Source: Allolobophora icterica (lineage: Eukaryota; Annelida; Clitellata; Crassiclitellata; Lumbricidae). From it: a stretch of DNA of 64,000 nucleotides. Of this stretch, positions 63,301 through 64,000 are shown piece by piece. Position numbers and translations under genes: made by a program. Under the pieces are notes generated by a model. That model was not told where the DNA came from, made no database searches, and saw nothing but the letters and a program-made list of their open reading frames with translations. The DNA is taken from the NCBI GenBank assembly GCA_963556255.1, contig OY744607.1:2013328-2077327 (forward strand), in the 5' to 3' direction. How positions within the stretch are numbered: the first letter of the stretch is position 1; each line of letters opens with the position of its first letter.

Positions 63301-63544
63301 GTAAGACTTCTACAATCGGCATTCATTTCCTTCCTGCCTTGAGCAACTCTGATTAGTTATGAGCCTGTGTGTTGTATATATCATCTTACAATAATTCATA
63401 TTAAAATTTTTTACTGACCCTCGTATGCATTCTTCAACGACATCGCATGTACAAGTTCGTGTTTCATTGTCTCTTTTTAGGATTTGTTGCCTGCTGTTCT
63501 GACACATATCGCCTTGCTGTCCGTCAATCTGGCATGCTACACGA
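49263..63544 (+). CDS. codanin-1, 24 exons, 3' end outside window
   Basis: Exons: 49263-49355, 49954-50594, 51183-51347, 52144-52421, 53050-53148, 53684-53765, 54026-54146, 54642-54754, 55424-55592, 55707-55798, 56290-56449, 56606-56671, 57114-57251, 57535-57701, 58265-58343, 58719-58808, 59599-59653, 59961-60091, 60578-60784, 61289-61371, 61905-62050, 62355-62503, 63088-63186, 63481-63544. All phases close, giving 1,162 codons plus one base. Human codanin-1 is about 1,227 residues, so the last tenth or less is missing. Codanin-1 holds the histone chaperone ASF1 in the cytoplasm and limits its histone supply to the nucleus. In humans it partners CDIN1, and mutations cause congenital dyserythropoietic anaemia type I. 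The start [17 protein letters not shown] aligns with the human N-terminus. Confidence 0.92.
49700..49770. repeat. short dispersed repeat D
   Basis: 'gtagcgctcgtgaatgagct' and 'agtaccctgtg' also occur at 2,612, 36,230 (inverted), 50,885 and 54,270. Copies are 60-90 bp and probably LINE-tail derived. Confidence 0.55.
51374..51530 (-). mobile_element. SINE family A
   Basis: Minus-strand copy with head ('ttagccactgtgtccc' on plus at 51,520) and B box (complement of 'gaggatcgaacccata'). It lies 27 bp downstream of codanin exon 3. Confidence 0.78.
52144..54754 (+). CDS. codanin exons 4-8
   Basis: Exon 4 ends '[13 protein letters not shown]', and exon 5 continues [18 protein letters not shown], parallel to human [20 protein letters not shown]. 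Exon 6 gives '[20 protein letters not shown]' and exon 7 '[16 protein letters not shown]'. Exon 8 has '[20 protein letters not shown]', nearly the human sequence. This helical repeat region is the first large folded part of codanin. Confidence 0.9.
52655..52730 (-). mobile_element. LINE family C tail fragment
   Basis: Minus strand: 'ttggtgcaccatcagtagat', 'gccttatgcattagacatcg' and 'gctatagaagttactaatta'. Intron 4 of codanin. Confidence 0.6.
53225..53400 (+). pseudogene. LINE 3' end
   Basis: 'ttcgatcgtggtttcattgt' followed by 'gagcgcctctgatgagtcac' and 'gtggcactacataaatttgc', the same tail as at 30,920. Intron 5 of codanin. Confidence 0.6.
54330..54490. repeat. tandem 'gcaagtgaaatatgcatatt', unit about 30 bp
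   Basis: Six to seven units in codanin intron 7. Confidence 0.9.
54867..55027 (+). mobile_element. SINE family A
   Basis: Full-length: A box 'ggtagctgattggtttgag', B box 'gggttcgagcctcctcc', body and 'ggtgcttaaaaaatg' tail. Sense in codanin intron 8. Downstream (55,060-55,300) is an imperfect repeat of 'gtaaaattctcctcagaatt'. Confidence 0.82.
55424..58808 (+). CDS. codanin exons 9-16
   Basis: Exon 9 reads [14 protein letters not shown], and exon 11 has '[20 protein letters not shown]', almost the human text. Exon 13 has '[18 protein letters not shown]', exon 14 '[18 protein letters not shown]' and exon 15 '[13 protein letters not shown]'. Exon 16 gives the 30-residue LKLFPEV... segment. This central region is conserved and helical. 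Confidence 0.9.
56140..56265 (+). mobile_element. LINE family C tail
   Basis: 'gactgatcttctggatatcg', 'ttatggcttggttttggtgt' and 'gacaccggcgcaatagaagt', as at 24,380. Intron 10 of codanin. Confidence 0.65.
56735..56995 (+). pseudogene. LINE C-terminus and family C tail
   Basis: The frames contain [14 protein letters not shown], the typical last residues of CR1/L2-type LINE proteins, followed by the family C tail to 'ctatagaagttact'. 5'-truncated. Intron 12 of codanin. Confidence 0.7.
57288..57425. repeat. tandem 'ggtgacggttggcttgtt', 18-bp unit
   Basis: About seven units in codanin intron 13, starting about 40 bp after the exon 13 donor. Confidence 0.9.
57748..57945 (-). mobile_element. SINE family A
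   Basis: Minus-strand copy: head near 57,915-57,940 and B box (complement of 'ggattgaacccgtaca'). The body is duplicated in part near 57,750-57,800. It abuts a SINE B fragment. Intron 14 of codanin. Confidence 0.7.
57945..58095 (-). mobile_element. SINE family B, 3'-truncated
   Basis: Minus strand: tRNA-like head ('acctctcgattgacagtcca' on plus) and the first half of the body, ending at 'tgtatggtcagtgtactcat' where SINE A begins. Intron 14 of codanin. Confidence 0.7.
58500..58575 (+). mobile_element. LINE 3'-tail fragment
   Basis: 'tggagcacctctgaagtggc' then 'gctatataaatttgtaattg'. Intron 15 of codanin. Confidence 0.6.
59009..59350. mobile_element. hAT-type MITE, 342 bp
   Basis: Ends 'caggcccgccga' and 'tcggtggccctg' are an imperfect inverted pair, with perfect 8-bp duplications AACATATA at 59,001-59,008 and 59,351-59,358. 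The inside has a directly repeated 'cccgtgactgctctgcctag' near the right end. Intron 16 of codanin. The ends resemble those of the MITE at 130-324. Confidence 0.86.
59599..63544 (+). CDS. codanin exons 17-24
   Basis: Exon 17 '[11 protein letters not shown]' and exon 18 '[20 protein letters not shown]' then R-K-I-T-P match human. Exon 18 ends at a GC donor (gtccag|gcaggt). Exon 19 reads '[20 protein letters not shown]'. Exon 21 has D-T-A-P-A-V. Exon 22 begins right after a SINE. Exon 23 has its donor repeated seven times. Exon 24 (63,481-63,544) ends acg a|gtgagt, and the gene then leaves the window. In human the C-terminal part binds CDIN1. Confidence 0.87.
59795..59905. repeat. tandem 'catacataaata' microsatellite
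   Basis: Four-base based repeat (CATA/CATG) ending about 55 bp before codanin exon 18. Confidence 0.85.
60840..61000. repeat. ATT microsatellites
   Basis: Imperfect ATT runs in codanin intron 19. Confidence 0.85.
61110..61258. mobile_element. SINE family A bodies in inverted orientation
   Basis: A minus-strand body piece (61,115-61,165, 'ccgagcataagtcgatggca') is joined to a plus-strand piece (61,165-61,258, ending 'gcgcttaataaatg'). The two are partly complementary and could fold into a hairpin in the transcript. Intron 19 of codanin, ending 30 bp before exon 20. Confidence 0.65.
61540..61755. repeat. tandem 'ccatagttacctttattata', unit about 20-21 bp
   Basis: About ten units in codanin intron 20. 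Confidence 0.92.
62190..62354 (+). mobile_element. SINE family B, 5'-truncated, supplying the acceptor of codanin exon 22
   Basis: The body from 'cagtgtcagtgggaagatga' through 'catacccatggctgcctcag' to the 3' end 'ggactgctcttcttctgtat' is followed by AG and then exon 22 (62,355). The tRNA-like head is absent. Sense to the gene. Confidence 0.82.
63168..63312. repeat. seven copies of the codanin exon 23 donor junction, 19-bp unit
   Basis: The unit 'ttctatcgacag|gtaagac' has GT dinucleotides at 63,187, 63,206, 63,225, 63,244, 63,263, 63,282 and 63,301. The first is the true donor, since the frame to exon 24 closes from it (phase 0). Confidence 0.92.
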
Positions 63545-63879
63545 GTGAGTGATCAGATTGGCTATTATAACCGAATATGTGCCTGATTCCTTTGAAATAT
63601 TCAGATCATTTGGTGAGGTGTCTTCTCATGAGGTGAGATAAATACCAACCGAGTTTAGATTAGACTGACAAACGAACTGAAGGTGAGACTGAACAAGCGA
63701 TATACTGGACATGGTTGGTAGTCGAAAATTGTTTTTCGAAGTGTAAATCAGTAAAGACAGTCAAATATAATATGTAGAGCTTAGAAAGGAAAATTTTCTA
63801 CAAATATACATCCGGTCAGAAATTTTGTACCACCATTTCAATGATGAGTAAGACCGAGCAATGGCAGGCTAAGGGGATA

Positions 63880-64000
63880 TGTTATAGTGTAGTGGTCAGC
63901 ATGCTGGACTGTCAATCAAAAGGTCGGAGATTCAAATCACCACCAGGACAGAAATTTGATTTGAGATTTCTGCTCCACCTGTACCCCCTAGCCAACTCAG
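63880..64000 (+). mobile_element. SINE family B head, running off the window
   Basis: A box 'tatagtgtagtggtcagcat', then 'ctggactgtcaatcaaaagg', B box 'gagattcaaatcaccacc' and the start of the body. Cut by the window edge. Confidence 0.75.

Noticed and set aside
1318..64000. tRNA genes at the many GGTTCRANTCC sites
   Set aside because: Each B box is followed by a SINE body and no complete cloverleaf can be formed; they are SINE heads.

Overview
The window is eukaryotic and animal. It carries two spliced, many-exon genes with GT-AG introns (and one GC-AG intron). Both belong to families found mainly in animals: a polycystin-1-like receptor/channel and codanin-1. They sit in repeat-rich, AT-rich intergenic DNA full of tRNA-derived SINEs, CR1/L2-type LINE fragments, hAT-type MITEs and a Kolobok-type DNA transposon. 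A short interstitial TTAGGG tract is present. I read it as a non-vertebrate metazoan, probably marine, but I cannot fix the phylum.

Layout. Bases 1-12.5 kb: no gene I can support; MITEs, SINEs and several tandem arrays. 12,574-17,754: a complete Kolobok-like transposon bounded by TTAA, with terminal inverted repeats of about 385 and 305 bp. It has an intact 627-residue transposase on the minus strand and a two-exon accessory gene on the plus strand. 17.8-20.9 kb: LINE debris and simple repeats. 20,874-47,793, minus strand: a 22-exon polycystin-1-family gene. Every intron phase closes, giving about 2,176 residues: signal peptide, fucolectin-type lectin domain, REJ region, GAIN/GPS, first membrane helix, PLAT domain, and polycystin membrane and channel segments. 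47.8-49.3 kb: divergent intergenic region. 49,263-63,544, plus strand: 24 exons of codanin-1 (CDAN1), about 1,162 codons; the 3' end lies outside the window.

The two genes are neighbours in head-to-head orientation, with no known shared pathway. The polycystin product should be a surface receptor/channel subunit. Codanin-1 is a cytoplasmic partner of the histone chaperone ASF1.

The most unusual pattern is where the repeats lie. At least four exon-intron junctions (three in the polycystin gene, one in codanin) have been tandemly duplicated downstream of the exon, giving rows of copied 5' splice sites. Two exons, one in each gene, have a 3' splice site whose polypyrimidine tract is the 3' end of a sense-oriented SINE of the same family. 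Several MITEs have perfect 8-bp target duplications and could be dated by nesting. All exon boundaries were set by eye from splice signals, reading-frame closure and recalled family sequence, not by transcript data.
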